NCBI GenBank assembly: GCA_947371645.1
Contig: CANBQJ010000031.1
Span: 1 to 25,659 of the forward strand
From: Burkholderiales bacterium
Lineage (GTDB): Bacteria > Pseudomonadota > Gammaproteobacteria > Burkholderiales > Burkholderiaceae
DNA: 25,659 nt
Direction of reading: 5' to 3'
This document shows positions 1-9,744 of the stretch, in pieces. Each line of letters starts with the position of its first letter. Position 1 is the first letter of the stretch. Both the position numbers and the translations under genes were made by a program. The notes beneath the pieces were generated by a model. It worked only from the letters and a program-made list of their open reading frames with translations. It ran no database searches and was not told the DNA's origin.

Positions 1-1220
1 GCGCTGACGGAGATGAAGTTGCTGCTGTTGCCGTTGGCCACCACGGTGATCTGGCCGCCACCCAGTGCGCCATCGGCCAGCAACTGGGCGGGGCTGTCGG
101 TGCTGCTGTCCATGAGGGTCACCTCAGGGCCCGCAACCGTGATGTCACCGCCCTTGGACAGGTTGTCGACGCTGCTGACGTCGATGCTGCCGGAGTTGAT
201 GGCCACGCCGTTGTTCGTGCCGACCACCGCCAGCGTGACGCTGCTGGACCTGCCTTTGCTGGTGTGGGCAATGATCTGGCCAGTGTTGGCCACGCCATTG
301 ATGGTGGTGGTGTTGGCCGAGGCCCCCGTGCTGAACACCGGCTGGTTGAGGGTCACGCCATCGTTGCCTGAGCCGGCCACGATGAGCTGCACCTTGCCGT
401 TGTCGGCCTGGACGGTGCCTTCATTGAGCAGGGCGCGACCGGTGAGCAGCGGGTTGTCCGTGGCCGTCTTGGTGAGCGGTGCCAGGGTGATGAAGCCACT
501 GTCGCCAATCTGAACTTCGGCGTCGTTGGCCACCAGCATGGAGACCTCGCCGCCGTCGCCTGCCTGCACCGTGCCCCGGTTGTAGATGTACTTGGAGGCC
601 ACCAGCACCGCGCCGCCGCTGGCGTTGATGGTCGCGCCCGGGTCGATCTCGATGAAGCCGCCGGTGAAGTCGTTGCCGTCGGCACCGAGGGCAAACTGCA
701 CCGGCTGCTTGCCGTCCATGAACACCTGGTAGTTGTTGGCCGCAGACGCGTCGCTCAAGTCACGGGCCGACATCAACAAGCTGCCCACATTGATGCTGGC
801 GCCGCTGCCCACGTACAGGCCATTGTGGTTGACCAGCCACAGGCGGTTGTTGGCCGTGACCGAGCCGGCCAGCACGCTGGGGTTGCTGCCCATCACGCGG
901 ATCAGGGTGTCGGTGTTGGCACCCAGGGTGGCGTTGTTGACGAAGGCGGCCTTGGCCCCGATGCTGAAGTCCTGCGCTTCCCAGACTGCCTTGCTCGACG
1001 TCTGGGTGGCGGTCATTGTGACGACGCCGGTCTGGCTGGTGCCCGTGCTGAGCACGGCCGTGCCCGCCTTCAGGGTCATGCCCTGGTTGCCCGTTGCATC
1101 GGTGGGCAAGACGGTGGCACCGATGGTGGGCGCGGTGGCCCACACCGAGCCGATGGCACCAGACAAGGCCATGGCCAGCAGCAGCGGGCGCAGGGTGAAC
1201 GGGCGGTGGTGTTTGGACAT
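1..1220 (-). CDS. Two-partner secretion exoprotein (TpsA, filamentous haemagglutinin N-terminal domain), partial
   Basis: This is the N-terminal 406 codons of a large secreted exoprotein; the frame is still open at the left edge. It starts at the ATG at 1220 (MSKHHRPFTL), preceded by GAGG about 7 bases upstream and only 18 bases after the tpsB stop. A signal peptide covers about residues 1-29, with a hydrophobic core and a VWA-TA cleavage region. Residues 40-170 resemble the TPS/haemagglutinin activity domain that its TpsB partner recognises, including NPSVLAG and NHNGLYVG, which sit where FHA-type proteins carry NPNL and NPNG. After that come low-complexity beta-helix-like repeats rich in G, N, T and V. 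By family knowledge it crosses the inner membrane by Sec and the outer membrane through TpsB. Whether it is an adhesin, haemolysin or another effector cannot be told from this part. Confidence 0.9.
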   Translation of the reverse strand, partial: MSKHHRPFTLRPLLLAMALSGAIGSVWATAPTIGATVLPTDATGNQGMTLKAGTAVLSTGTSQTGVVTMTATQTSSKAVWEAQDFSIGAKAAFVNNATLGANTDTLIRVMGSNPSVLAGSVTANNRLWLVNHNGLYVGSGASINVGSLLMSARDLSDASAANNYQVFMDGKQPVQFALGADGNDFTGGFIEIDPGATINASGGAVLVASKYIYNRGTVQAGDGGEVSMLVANDAEVQIGDSGFITLAPLTKTATDNPLLTGRALLNEGTVQADNGKVQLIVAGSGNDGVTLNQPVFSTGASANTTTINGVANTGQIIAHTSKGRSSSVTLAVVGTNNGVAINSGSIDVSSVDNLSKGGDITVAGPEVTLMDSSTDSPAQLLADGALGGGQITVVANGNSSNFISVS

Positions 1221-1238
1221 GATCAACCTCGCGAGACT

Positions 1239-2990
1239 TCAGAAACTGTGTTGGGCCTGAACGGCCAGGCGGGGCTTGTCGTGGCCGGCATCGGCGGTGC
1301 CGGCACGGCTGCCGCGCCAGGCCAGGGTGGCGCGCACGTTCACCCACTCGGGGTAGCTCACGGCCAGGCCCAGGCCGTTGCCGCGCAAGGTGACGGTGTT
1401 GTCGGCCGCGGTGGTGTCGGCTGGGTTGGGGTCGTGCTGCTGGTGGCCACGCGCCCAGTCGGACAGGGCAAAGACCGTCCAGTTGCGATCGACCCAGTAG
1501 CGCAATTCGGTGTTGACGATGGTGGCGTCGTCCGAGGGCGATTCGGCCATGGCGTAGGCGCGCACGCCCTTGGCACCGCCCAGGCCCACCTTCTCGGCGC
1601 CGTCAAGGTTGCGGCTGGCCGACTGCTGGCTCACCGAGGCGAACAGCGAGACGGTGGACGTGAGGTTTTGCAGGCGCGACAGCTGCATTTCGCGCTTGCT
1701 GAAGTTGCCCGCCTTGCCATAGGCACCCGCGTCGGCGTCGGCCTGGCGCTGGCTGTCGGTGCCCAGCGTCAGCTTGCCAAAGCGCTGCGTGAAGCCCGCT
1801 CCCCAGTAGCCGCCACCGGCAAAGGTGTCGCGTGACTCCCAGGCCAGGCTCAGGATGCTGGTGCGGATGCGGCGGCTCTCGTCGGTGTCGGCAAAGTCGA
1901 TCTGGTCGGCGAAGCGCTTTTCGTCGACGCCGATGCGGGCCAGCAGGGTGCGGCTGCGCGCGCGGATCAGCGGGTAGGACACGCTGCCCTCGTACACATT
2001 GGCCTGGCCATGGGCGCCCAGGTCTTCGAAAGTGCCACCCAGCTTGTACTTCAGCTTCGAGGCCGCCAGGGCCAGGCGCATGGGCGTGTAGGCCACGGGC
2101 AACTCATACGCCACGCGCCCCATCTTGACGTTGAGGTTGTCGGTGGTCAGGGCCTGCAGGTCCAGGTTGTCGCCGATGCCCAATGGGTTGTTCAAACGGG
2201 CCGAGGCCCCCATGCGCACACGGCCCACCGAGGGCAGGCCCTGGTTGTCCAGCGACACGGACGCGTCCCAGGCGCGGCGCGGCGAGGTCAGGATGGCCAG
2301 GTTGTAGACGCCCTCGTCACCCGAAGGCGTGAGGCGGGCCTTGGCCGCCACGCCCGGCATGTCGTTGAGGGCGAAGAGCACGCGCTCCAGTGCGTCGACG
2401 TCCAGGGGCTCGCCTTCGCCCAGGTTGAACCAGGACAGGAGGCCACGGATGCGGGCCTCGGTGACGGGCGCATCGGTGCCCGTGGGTGCGGTGACGCGGC
2501 CCAGACGGGGCTCGACCACGGGGATGGTGACCACGCCGGACGCCGTGTCGATGCTGGGGATGCCGATCATGGCCAGGCTCATGCCGGCCAGGTCCAGGCG
2601 CTTGCGCAAGGCCTGCAGCAGGGCCACCAGCTCGTCTTCACCCATGGGCTTGTTGACGAAGGGGTCGGCCACCAGCTGCAGCTTGAAAGGGGCCACGGTG
2701 CTGAGCCCCGTCACCACCATGCGGTTGAAGGTGAAGCGCTGGCTCACTGCCGGGGCGTTGGCCGCCTGGCCGGGGGCCGTGGGCGTGTCGCTCAGGGTGG
2801 GCAGTGCGGGCGGGGCCTGGGGCAGGTCGCGCACGACGTCACCGGCATTGGGCGTCAGGGGCGCGGCAGCGGCCACGGACTGCGCCTGGGCGGACGACGA
2901 CAACAAACCGAAGGCGGCGGCAGCGGTCAGGGCCGCCACCACGCTCAGTGGGTGCCGTGCGGGCAAAAAGGTGGACATCTTGGAGGTCAT
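1239..2990 (-). CDS. TpsB outer-membrane transporter, ShlB/FhaC/HecB family
   Basis: This 583-aa protein is the outer-membrane pore for the adjacent TpsA. The signal peptide is about residues 1-37 (cleavage near AQA-QS). A Pro-rich linker spans 58-72 and a POTRA_2-like domain 85-165 (starts FTFNRMVVTG), followed by a second POTRA-like stretch to about 235. The rest is a beta-barrel that ends in Phe (QAQHSF), the usual C-terminal signal for BAM-assembled barrels. The loop-6 motif normally VRGY/VRGF reads VRAY at 475-478. The length fits the family (about 550-590 aa). The start at 2990 is preceded by GGAA; a second Met at residue 5 is possible. It lies 12 bases after the CHAT gene and 18 bases before tpsA, so the three are probably co-transcribed. 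Confidence 0.93.
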   Translation of the reverse strand: MTSKMSTFLPARHPLSVVAALTAAAAFGLLSSSAQAQSVAAAAPLTPNAGDVVRDLPQAPPALPTLSDTPTAPGQAANAPAVSQRFTFNRMVVTGLSTVAPFKLQLVADPFVNKPMGEDELVALLQALRKRLDLAGMSLAMIGIPSIDTASGVVTIPVVEPRLGRVTAPTGTDAPVTEARIRGLLSWFNLGEGEPLDVDALERVLFALNDMPGVAAKARLTPSGDEGVYNLAILTSPRRAWDASVSLDNQGLPSVGRVRMGASARLNNPLGIGDNLDLQALTTDNLNVKMGRVAYELPVAYTPMRLALAASKLKYKLGGTFEDLGAHGQANVYEGSVSYPLIRARSRTLLARIGVDEKRFADQIDFADTDESRRIRTSILSLAWESRDTFAGGGYWGAGFTQRFGKLTLGTDSQRQADADAGAYGKAGNFSKREMQLSRLQNLTSTVSLFASVSQQSASRNLDGAEKVGLGGAKGVRAYAMAESPSDDATIVNTELRYWVDRNWTVFALSDWARGHQQHDPNPADTTAADNTVTLRGNGLGLAVSYPEWVNVRATLAWRGSRAGTADAGHDKPRLAVQAQHSF

Positions 2991-3002
2991 CGGGGTTCCA
3001 GT

Positions 3003-5135
3003 TCAGCTGCCCAGTTGCATGCGGCCGTTGCCGATGACGTTGAAGGGCGCCCAGAAGAAGGGGTGGGCAAAGCGGCGGCGTTTCTGCACGTCCAGCTGCG
3101 CCGTGCGCATGGCGTCCATCAGGTCGGCGCCCTGGTTCATGGACGCGTACATGGTGCTCATCAAGGCCTCGGTGGAGTCGTCGGCCACGGGCCACAGGGA
3201 AGCCACCAGCGAGCTGACGCCGGCCGACAGGAAGGAGCGGGTGAAGCCCACGATCTCGTCGCCGTTGAGCACCTTGCCCAGGCCGCTTTCACATGCCGAC
3301 AGGGTGACCAGGCTCACGTCCTTGAGGTTGAGGCCGTAGACCTCGCGGGCCTCCAGCAGGCCGCGCTCGCTGCCATCGCTGGCCAGCAGGATGCGCGAGA
3401 ACAGCGGGTCGACCTCGTCAACCTCGGCGTGGGCCGCCACGTGCAGCACGGCCGACTGGTTGGCCTTTTGCTTGAAGGTGGGCTTGGTGGCGTCGTGCTG
3501 GATGTAGACCTGCTTGTCCTTGAACAGCGCGGCCACTTCGGCCACCTCGCGCTCGGCGCCCGGCAACGGCACGTTCTCGGTGGTGGTCGGGTTGCCGAAG
3601 GCCACCAGCGTGTTGATGTTGTGCTGCGGGCGGGCCCACAGCAGGCTGCCCACCGAGGCCGATGGCCACACCGCGATCGACACGCGCTCGATCAGGTAGC
3701 CCTTGCCGTCGTGCAGGGCCTGGAAGGGCATGTAGTGCAGCGGGCCATGCGGCACCACGAACAGGCGCTTGGTGTCGCCCAGGTCGCTGCCGGCGATCAG
3801 CTTGTTGTAGAGCGCCTGGCCACGCGTGTTCACGTCGCGGCGACGTTCGATGATGCTGCGGCGAAAGCCATCGACCTCGACGCCCAGGTCGGCTTCGGCC
3901 ACGGGCAGCACGCGGGCGGTGAAACTGGTCTTGCGGATCACCCAGATCACGAGCTGGTCGTCCACGGCGTGGAACTCCAGCACGCCTTCGTCGGGGCGCA
4001 GGCGGCCTTGCAGGTCGGCCAGAGAGGTTTGGCCCGTCAGGGCGTCGTCGGCGCGGTCGCGCAGGGCATCGACCAGCTGGCGCGAACGGGAGGCCTCGGA
4101 CAGCACCCAGGCGGTGGCGAAGTCCTTTTGCTCGACGGCCAGGCGCAGGGCGTCGTCGTAGACCGACTGCAGGTCACCGAACAGGCCGGTGCGCACCTCT
4201 TCGCTGCGGAACTTGGGCGCCAGCGCGGTGGCCAGGGTGGTGGCCTTGATGAAGCTGGCCAGGGCTTCGGGGTGCTGGTTGCGCGCCAGCTGCACGCGGG
4301 CCACGCCCACCACCGCCCACAGGCGCTGGTATTCGGCGTCGGGGGACTTGTCTTCCTTGGCGATCTGCTCATACAGGGCCAGGGCCGGCTCGGGCTGCTG
4401 GTCGGCCATGTAGGCGCGGGCACGGGTGCGCAGGTAGAAGCTGCCCAGCTCGGCCAGTGCTTCCGGGGCGATGGCATTGAGCTGGGCGAGGGCCGCCTTG
4501 GCCTGGCCGGCGTTCACCAGCACATTGGCCATCGAGGCCTGCACCTGCGGCAGGAACTTGGGGCTGGCCGTGGCCTGTGCCGCCTGGTAGGCCGCCTGGG
4601 CACCGGCGAGGTCGCCGCGCTTGGCCAGCACGTCGCCGATCACCTTGTTGGCGGGCGCCAGCACCTGCTGGGGGTTGGCCTGGGGGATGGCCAGCGCCGA
4701 GCGGGCGTGTTGCTCGGCTTCGTCGATCTGGCCGGCGTACAGGTAAGCCAGGGCCAGGTCGCGCAGGGCCAGGGCCTGCAGGTCGGGCTTGCTGTCGCGC
4801 TGACCGATGTAGAGCGCCTTGCTGGACGCGCGGATGCTCTGGCGGAAGTCACCGCTTTCGGCCAGGCCCATGGCCTGACCGCAGTAGCTGTAGCCATCGA
4901 GCACGATGGTGTCGCGCGCCAGCAGCTTGCGGCCTTCGGCGGCACGGCCTGCAGCCGAATCGGCGGCGCGCTGGCGGTTCAGCGCCTTGAGCGCCACGTT
5001 GTTGGCCGGGCTGGCGTCGTCGTCAGGGCTGTTCTGGGCCCATGCGCCGGCGCCCAGGGTCAGGCCGGCCAGCAGGGGCATGTGCCAGGCCAGCTGGCGC
5101 CATCCTGCCAGCCGCTTGGTGGGAAATTGCTTCAT
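3003..5135 (-). CDS. Exported TPR-CHAT protein (caspase-like peptidase)
   Basis: This 710-aa protein opens with a Sec signal peptide (residues 1-33, cleavage near AWA-QN), so it should act in the periplasm or beyond. Residues 50-350 are helical, Ala/Leu-rich repeats typical of TPRs (for example around 125-150, 165-190, 235-300). Residues 380-705 form a CHAT domain: VLEFHAVDDQLVIWV near 385, FVVPHGPLHYMPFQAL at 459-473, LHVAAHAE with candidate catalytic His569, and LSACESGLG with candidate catalytic Cys615, then the usual ASLWPVADDST. Both caspase-fold catalytic residues are present, so it is probably an active cysteine peptidase. It is first in a tight operon with tpsB and tpsA, which suggests work on the exoprotein or the cell surface. 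The start has no strong Shine-Dalgarno and a 6-bp hairpin sits just upstream. Confidence 0.92.
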   Translation of the reverse strand: MKQFPTKRLAGWRQLAWHMPLLAGLTLGAGAWAQNSPDDDASPANNVALKALNRQRAADSAAGRAAEGRKLLARDTIVLDGYSYCGQAMGLAESGDFRQSIRASSKALYIGQRDSKPDLQALALRDLALAYLYAGQIDEAEQHARSALAIPQANPQQVLAPANKVIGDVLAKRGDLAGAQAAYQAAQATASPKFLPQVQASMANVLVNAGQAKAALAQLNAIAPEALAELGSFYLRTRARAYMADQQPEPALALYEQIAKEDKSPDAEYQRLWAVVGVARVQLARNQHPEALASFIKATTLATALAPKFRSEEVRTGLFGDLQSVYDDALRLAVEQKDFATAWVLSEASRSRQLVDALRDRADDALTGQTSLADLQGRLRPDEGVLEFHAVDDQLVIWVIRKTSFTARVLPVAEADLGVEVDGFRRSIIERRRDVNTRGQALYNKLIAGSDLGDTKRLFVVPHGPLHYMPFQALHDGKGYLIERVSIAVWPSASVGSLLWARPQHNINTLVAFGNPTTTENVPLPGAEREVAEVAALFKDKQVYIQHDATKPTFKQKANQSAVLHVAAHAEVDEVDPLFSRILLASDGSERGLLEAREVYGLNLKDVSLVTLSACESGLGKVLNGDEIVGFTRSFLSAGVSSLVASLWPVADDSTEALMSTMYASMNQGADLMDAMRTAQLDVQKRRRFAHPFFWAPFNVIGNGRMQLGS

Positions 5136-5143
5136 ACGCTTGT

Positions 5144-5162
5144 GGCCGGGCTCACGCCGGCC
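5144..5162 (-). promoter_or_regulatory. Hairpin just upstream of the CHAT gene start
   Basis: GGCCGG and CCGGCC (5144-5149 and 5157-5162) pair perfectly around a 7-base loop. In the mRNA the stem ends 8 bases before the CHAT start codon, where a ribosome binding site would be, and no clear Shine-Dalgarno is seen. It could limit translation of the operon's first gene, or be chance in GC-rich DNA. Confidence 0.3.
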
Positions 5163-5232
5163 CCCTGGTTGGAGGTACCGAAAGATGCAGGCTAACGAAA
5201 GCCGGTGGCTTACCGCAAGCCAAAAGGATGCC

Positions 5233-5255
5233 CGCCCCCCAAGTGCTAGGGGGCG
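5233..5255 (-). terminator. Possible terminator after the histidine kinase gene
   Basis: CGCCCCC (5233-5239) and GGGGGCG (5249-5255) form a 7-bp perfect stem with a 9-base loop in the 177-base gap between the kinase and CHAT genes. Read on the minus strand it is followed after a few bases by a TTTT run, so it may end the kinase transcript. The T-run is short and displaced, so the call is weak. If it is real, CHAT-tpsB-tpsA has its own promoter in this gap. Confidence 0.35.
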
Positions 5256-5312
5256 CAGCCCCGCATGCCGGGGGTCTACAGGAGGGTGCTGTGGACGACA
5301 TGGGACGCGATG

Positions 5313-7109
5313 CTAGGACAATTGCCGCAACATGGAAAACAGCTCCTTGGGCAGCACGGGCTTGAACAGCACGCGGTGACCGCTGTCGTGCACGCGCTTG
5401 ACCTGGTCGGGCGAGGTGTCGCCGGTGACCAGCACGGCCGGCAGGTTGTAGCCCAGCACCGCGCGCACGGCATTGATGGCCATCAGACCATCTTCGCCAC
5501 TGCGCAGGCGCAAGTCCGACAAGATGGCGTGGATGGGCTCGGGGTGGTCCATGGCCAGGCGGCAGGCCTCGTCGATGCAACCGGCCACCAGCACCTCGTA
5601 ATCCCACTCCTGCAGCAGCAGGCGCATGCTCTCGCGGATGTTTTCTTCGTCGTCGATGAACAACAGCGTGCGGGCGTTGCCAATCGGCGACGGCACCGTT
5701 TCGGCCTCGAGGTTCATGCCGTGCAGGGCATCCGGGTCGGTCTGCGGCACGGCCAGCCGCACCATCGTGCCCCGGCCCACGGTGGACCGCACGGTCAGCG
5801 TGTGGTCCAGCAGCAGGGCCAGGCGTTTGACGATGGCCAGGCCCATCCCCAGGCCCCGGCTGCGGTCGCGCTCGGGGTTGTGCAGCTGGTAGAACTCGTC
5901 GAAGACCCGAGGCAGCTCGGCCGCGGGGATACCCACGCCCGTATCCCAGACCTCGATGTGGGCATTGCTGCCGTGGGTGCGGGCCACCACCACGATGCCG
6001 CCTTCGCGGGTGTACTTGATGGCGTTCTGGATCAGGTTGCTGAGGATGCGCTCCAGCAGCTGCGGGTCGGAGTGCACCAGCTTGCCGCCGGGCTTGAAGC
6101 GCAGGTGCAGGCCCGCGCCTTCGGCCTGGCCGGCGAAGTGCATGTGCAGGCGGCGAAAGACATCGCGGATGGGGAAAGTCTGCAGCTGGGGCTCGACCAC
6201 GCCGGCGTCCAGCTTGGAGATGTCCAGCATGGCGTTGAAAGAACGGTCCAGCGACTCGATGCAGCGGTTGAGGTTGGCCACCAGCGGGGCTTCGGAGCTG
6301 CCCACCAGGCGCTTTTCCAGGGCGCTGGCAAACAGCCCCAGGGCGTGCATGGGCTGGCGCAGGTCGTGGCTGGCCGAGGCCACGAAGCGGCTCTTTTCGC
6401 GGTCGGCCTCGGTGGCCAGGCTCATCTGGTGTCGCAACTGGCCGACCAGCTCGGCGTTGTCGAACTGGGCCTGCAGGGCGCGCACCAGGGTCGCGTTCTG
6501 GCTCATGGCGAACACCAGGCTGACGCCCAGGTAGATCAGCGAGAAGATGGCCAGCGGGATGTGGAAGGGGCCGCCGTGCCACATCAGGAGCACCGGCAGC
6601 GGCAGCAGGACCGGGCACAACCAGCCCACGATGGCCGGGCGGTAGGCCATCACCGCGCCGATGCTGCCCGTGCCCATGCCCGTGAGCACCAGCATGGTCA
6701 GGCAGATCAGGGCCAGGTCCTTGCTGGGCAGCGCCACCAGCACCACCAGGCCCCAGGACAGGGCCCCCAGCACCAGGGCGACCATGTAGCGGCGGCGCCA
6801 GACGGCCGCGTGCTGCCAGGCCTGCTCGTCGCGCCAGTAGGCCATTTTGATGGTCAGGCGCCAGGCCTGCGCGGCATGCACGGCCACGGCCCAGATCAGG
6901 ATGCGCCGGTCGTGGGTGTAGCCCAGGTAGGCCACCCAGAAGGTGGCGGCCGCCAGCACCGCCCCCACCCAGGTGTAGCGGGTGCTGTTGTAGAGCGAGT
7001 GCACCACCGCCAGGTCCAGCTCATCGGCCTGGCGGCGGGCTTCCTGGTTGGCTTCGTCGCGGGCGGCCGCCGACGAGGGCGACGCCTCGCGGGCAATCGT
7101 GTAGCTCAC
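5313..7109 (-). CDS. Membrane hybrid sensor histidine kinase with C-terminal receiver domain
   Basis: This 598-aa protein has about six hydrophobic segments in residues 45-205 with very short loops, so there is no large periplasmic sensor domain; sensing is probably in the membrane. A short coiled linker (205-240) leads to the dimerisation H-box with phospho-acceptor His248 (HDLRQP). The ATPase core has the N-box ILSNLIQNAIKYT (355-367), G1 DTGVGIP (389-395), F-box FDEFYQL (403-409) and G2 GLGMGLA (419-425). A receiver domain fills 480-598, with acidic residues DDE 486-488, phospho-acceptor Asp532 (LSDLRL), Thr562 and Lys583 (FKP). It starts at a GTG 12 bases after the response-regulator gene, so the two are one operon. 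It may phosphorylate that regulator, its own receiver, or both. The target genes are unknown; the CHAT/TPS operon just downstream is the obvious candidate. Confidence 0.93.
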   Translation of the reverse strand: MSYTIAREASPSSAAARDEANQEARRQADELDLAVVHSLYNSTRYTWVGAVLAAATFWVAYLGYTHDRRILIWAVAVHAAQAWRLTIKMAYWRDEQAWQHAAVWRRRYMVALVLGALSWGLVVLVALPSKDLALICLTMLVLTGMGTGSIGAVMAYRPAIVGWLCPVLLPLPVLLMWHGGPFHIPLAIFSLIYLGVSLVFAMSQNATLVRALQAQFDNAELVGQLRHQMSLATEADREKSRFVASASHDLRQPMHALGLFASALEKRLVGSSEAPLVANLNRCIESLDRSFNAMLDISKLDAGVVEPQLQTFPIRDVFRRLHMHFAGQAEGAGLHLRFKPGGKLVHSDPQLLERILSNLIQNAIKYTREGGIVVVARTHGSNAHIEVWDTGVGIPAAELPRVFDEFYQLHNPERDRSRGLGMGLAIVKRLALLLDHTLTVRSTVGRGTMVRLAVPQTDPDALHGMNLEAETVPSPIGNARTLLFIDDEENIRESMRLLLQEWDYEVLVAGCIDEACRLAMDHPEPIHAILSDLRLRSGEDGLMAINAVRAVLGYNLPAVLVTGDTSPDQVKRVHDSGHRVLFKPVLPKELFSMLRQLS

Positions 7110-7121
7110 TGCAAGCCGCCG

Positions 7122-7817
7122 TCAGCGGAACAGGCTGATGAGGTGGGAGCGCGACTTGACGTCCAGCGCCAGCAGGATGGTCGACACGTAGTTCTTGACC
7201 GTGCCCAGCGACAACTTGGTGGAGTTGCTGATTTCCTGGTTGGAGCAGCCCGACAGCACCAGCTCCAGGATTTCGAGGTGGCGGGGGCCGAGTTCGGCCA
7301 CGCGATCGTAGCTGGACGCCGAGGGCGCACGCGGGAAGCGGCCCGTGGCGCCGCCCGGCACCGGGGCCACCGCCGCCGCGTAGGAGTATTCGGTCAACAT
7401 GCCGACGATGGCCGAGCGCGTCAGCGAGGGCGAATAGGCCTTGGGCAGGTACCCCACAGCGCCCAGGCCCTTGGCCTGCCCGATGACGAATTCGTCTTGC
7501 GTGCCGCTCATCACCGCCACGCGCGCCTGCGGGTAGGCCTCGATGAACTGGCGCAGGCCCTGCAAGCCCTTGCAGTCGGCCATGTTCAGGTCGAGCAGCA
7601 CCAGGGAAGTGTCCGGTTCTGCCCCGAACAGGCGCATGGCGTCGTGCAGGTTGTCGGCCTCCAGCCACTGGATGCGCAGGTCTTCGACCTGATCGAGCAC
7701 CGTGCGCAGGCCCACCCTCACCAGGTCATGGTCGTCGACCAGCAAAACCTTGAAAACACCCAGTGCAGGCGCGATGGCTGTTCCCATGGTGGCGGTGTGG
7801 GGGCTGAGGTTGGACAT
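7122..7817 (-). CDS. NarL/FixJ-type response regulator (REC + LuxR HTH)
   Basis: This 231-aa DNA-binding response regulator has a receiver domain at residues 22-140, with the acidic pocket DDH (28-30), phospho-acceptor Asp76 (VLLDLNM), Ser104 and Lys126. A Pro/Ala/Gly-rich linker covers about 148-170. A LuxR-type helix-turn-helix fills 172-230 (LGPRHLEILELVLSGCSNQEI, then LSLGTVKNYVSTIL). It is the first gene of the leftward run and is followed after 12 bases by the hybrid kinase, its likely partner. The start at 7817 has no strong Shine-Dalgarno; Met11 (7787) is an alternative that would still keep the whole receiver domain. It is divergent from prfC across a short shared upstream region. 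Confidence 0.93.
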   Translation of the reverse strand: MSNLSPHTATMGTAIAPALGVFKVLLVDDHDLVRVGLRTVLDQVEDLRIQWLEADNLHDAMRLFGAEPDTSLVLLDLNMADCKGLQGLRQFIEAYPQARVAVMSGTQDEFVIGQAKGLGAVGYLPKAYSPSLTRSAIVGMLTEYSYAAAVAPVPGGATGRFPRAPSASSYDRVAELGPRHLEILELVLSGCSNQEISNSTKLSLGTVKNYVSTILLALDVKSRSHLISLFR

Positions 7818-7927
7818 GCTTAGCCGCGGAGTGTGGGGGAACGCCAGTGTGCAAGCAATCCCTAGTTTGTCACAGCTGCTTGAAGCGCGAACCCTGAGGC
7901 CGTGTGCCAGACGCGCCCCGCATCCGT

Positions 7928-7933
7928 TACGAT
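7928..7933 (+). promoter_or_regulatory. prfC: Possible -10 hexamer for prfC
   Basis: TACGAT lies 36 bases before the preferred prfC start at 7970, where a -10 would give a short leader carrying the CGGAG ribosome binding site. No convincing -35 is seen at the right spacing, so this is tentative. Confidence 0.3.
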
Positions 7934-7969
7934 GGCGGGTTTGCCTGGCCCCCAGCGGAGTCTTTTGCC

Positions 7970-9628
<1,659 letters not shown>

Positions 9629-9652
9629 GCTGAAGACGGCGAGCTGCGCTCC

Positions 9653-9684
9653 CTCAAGGCGGGGGCACGCTTCACCGCCTTGAG
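9653..9684 (+). terminator. Stem-loop after prfC, possible terminator
   Basis: CTCAAGGCGG (9653-9662) and CCGCCTTGAG (9675-9684) make a perfect 10-bp stem with a 12-base loop, 25 bases after the prfC stop. There is no T-run, so intrinsic termination is uncertain. It immediately precedes the TACACT hexamer of the first lipoprotein gene and could also serve as an operator. Confidence 0.4.
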
Positions 9685-9688
9685 CGCA

Positions 9689-9719
9689 TACACTCCCTGC
9701 GCCTCCGCCGCAGAGCGGA
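9689..9719 (+). promoter_or_regulatory. Leader of lipoprotein gene 1: TACACT hexamer and stem-loop
   Basis: TACACT at 9689-9694 ends 51 bases before the ATG at 9745 and looks like a -10. A 5-bp stem-loop follows (TCCGC 9704-9708 with GCGGA 9715-9719). No -35 consensus is visible. The same arrangement precedes the two paralogues downstream. Confidence 0.35.
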
Positions 9720-9744
9720 CCGTTGTCAACCAGGGAGCAGGACC

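Noticed and set aside
3003..5135. The TPR-CHAT protein as a CRISPR type III-E (Craspase) component.
   Set aside because: There is no effector, no array, and the protein has a signal peptide; its neighbours are secretion genes.
2010..5195. Plus-strand open frame of 1061 codons opposite tpsB and the CHAT gene.
   Set aside because: It crosses both genes and their junction and has H/Q/G-rich antisense composition with no domain, while the minus-strand genes have signal peptides and conserved motifs.
5265..7823. Plus-strand open frame of 852 codons opposite the two-component genes.
   Set aside because: The same antisense pattern; both minus-strand proteins carry complete catalytic motifs.
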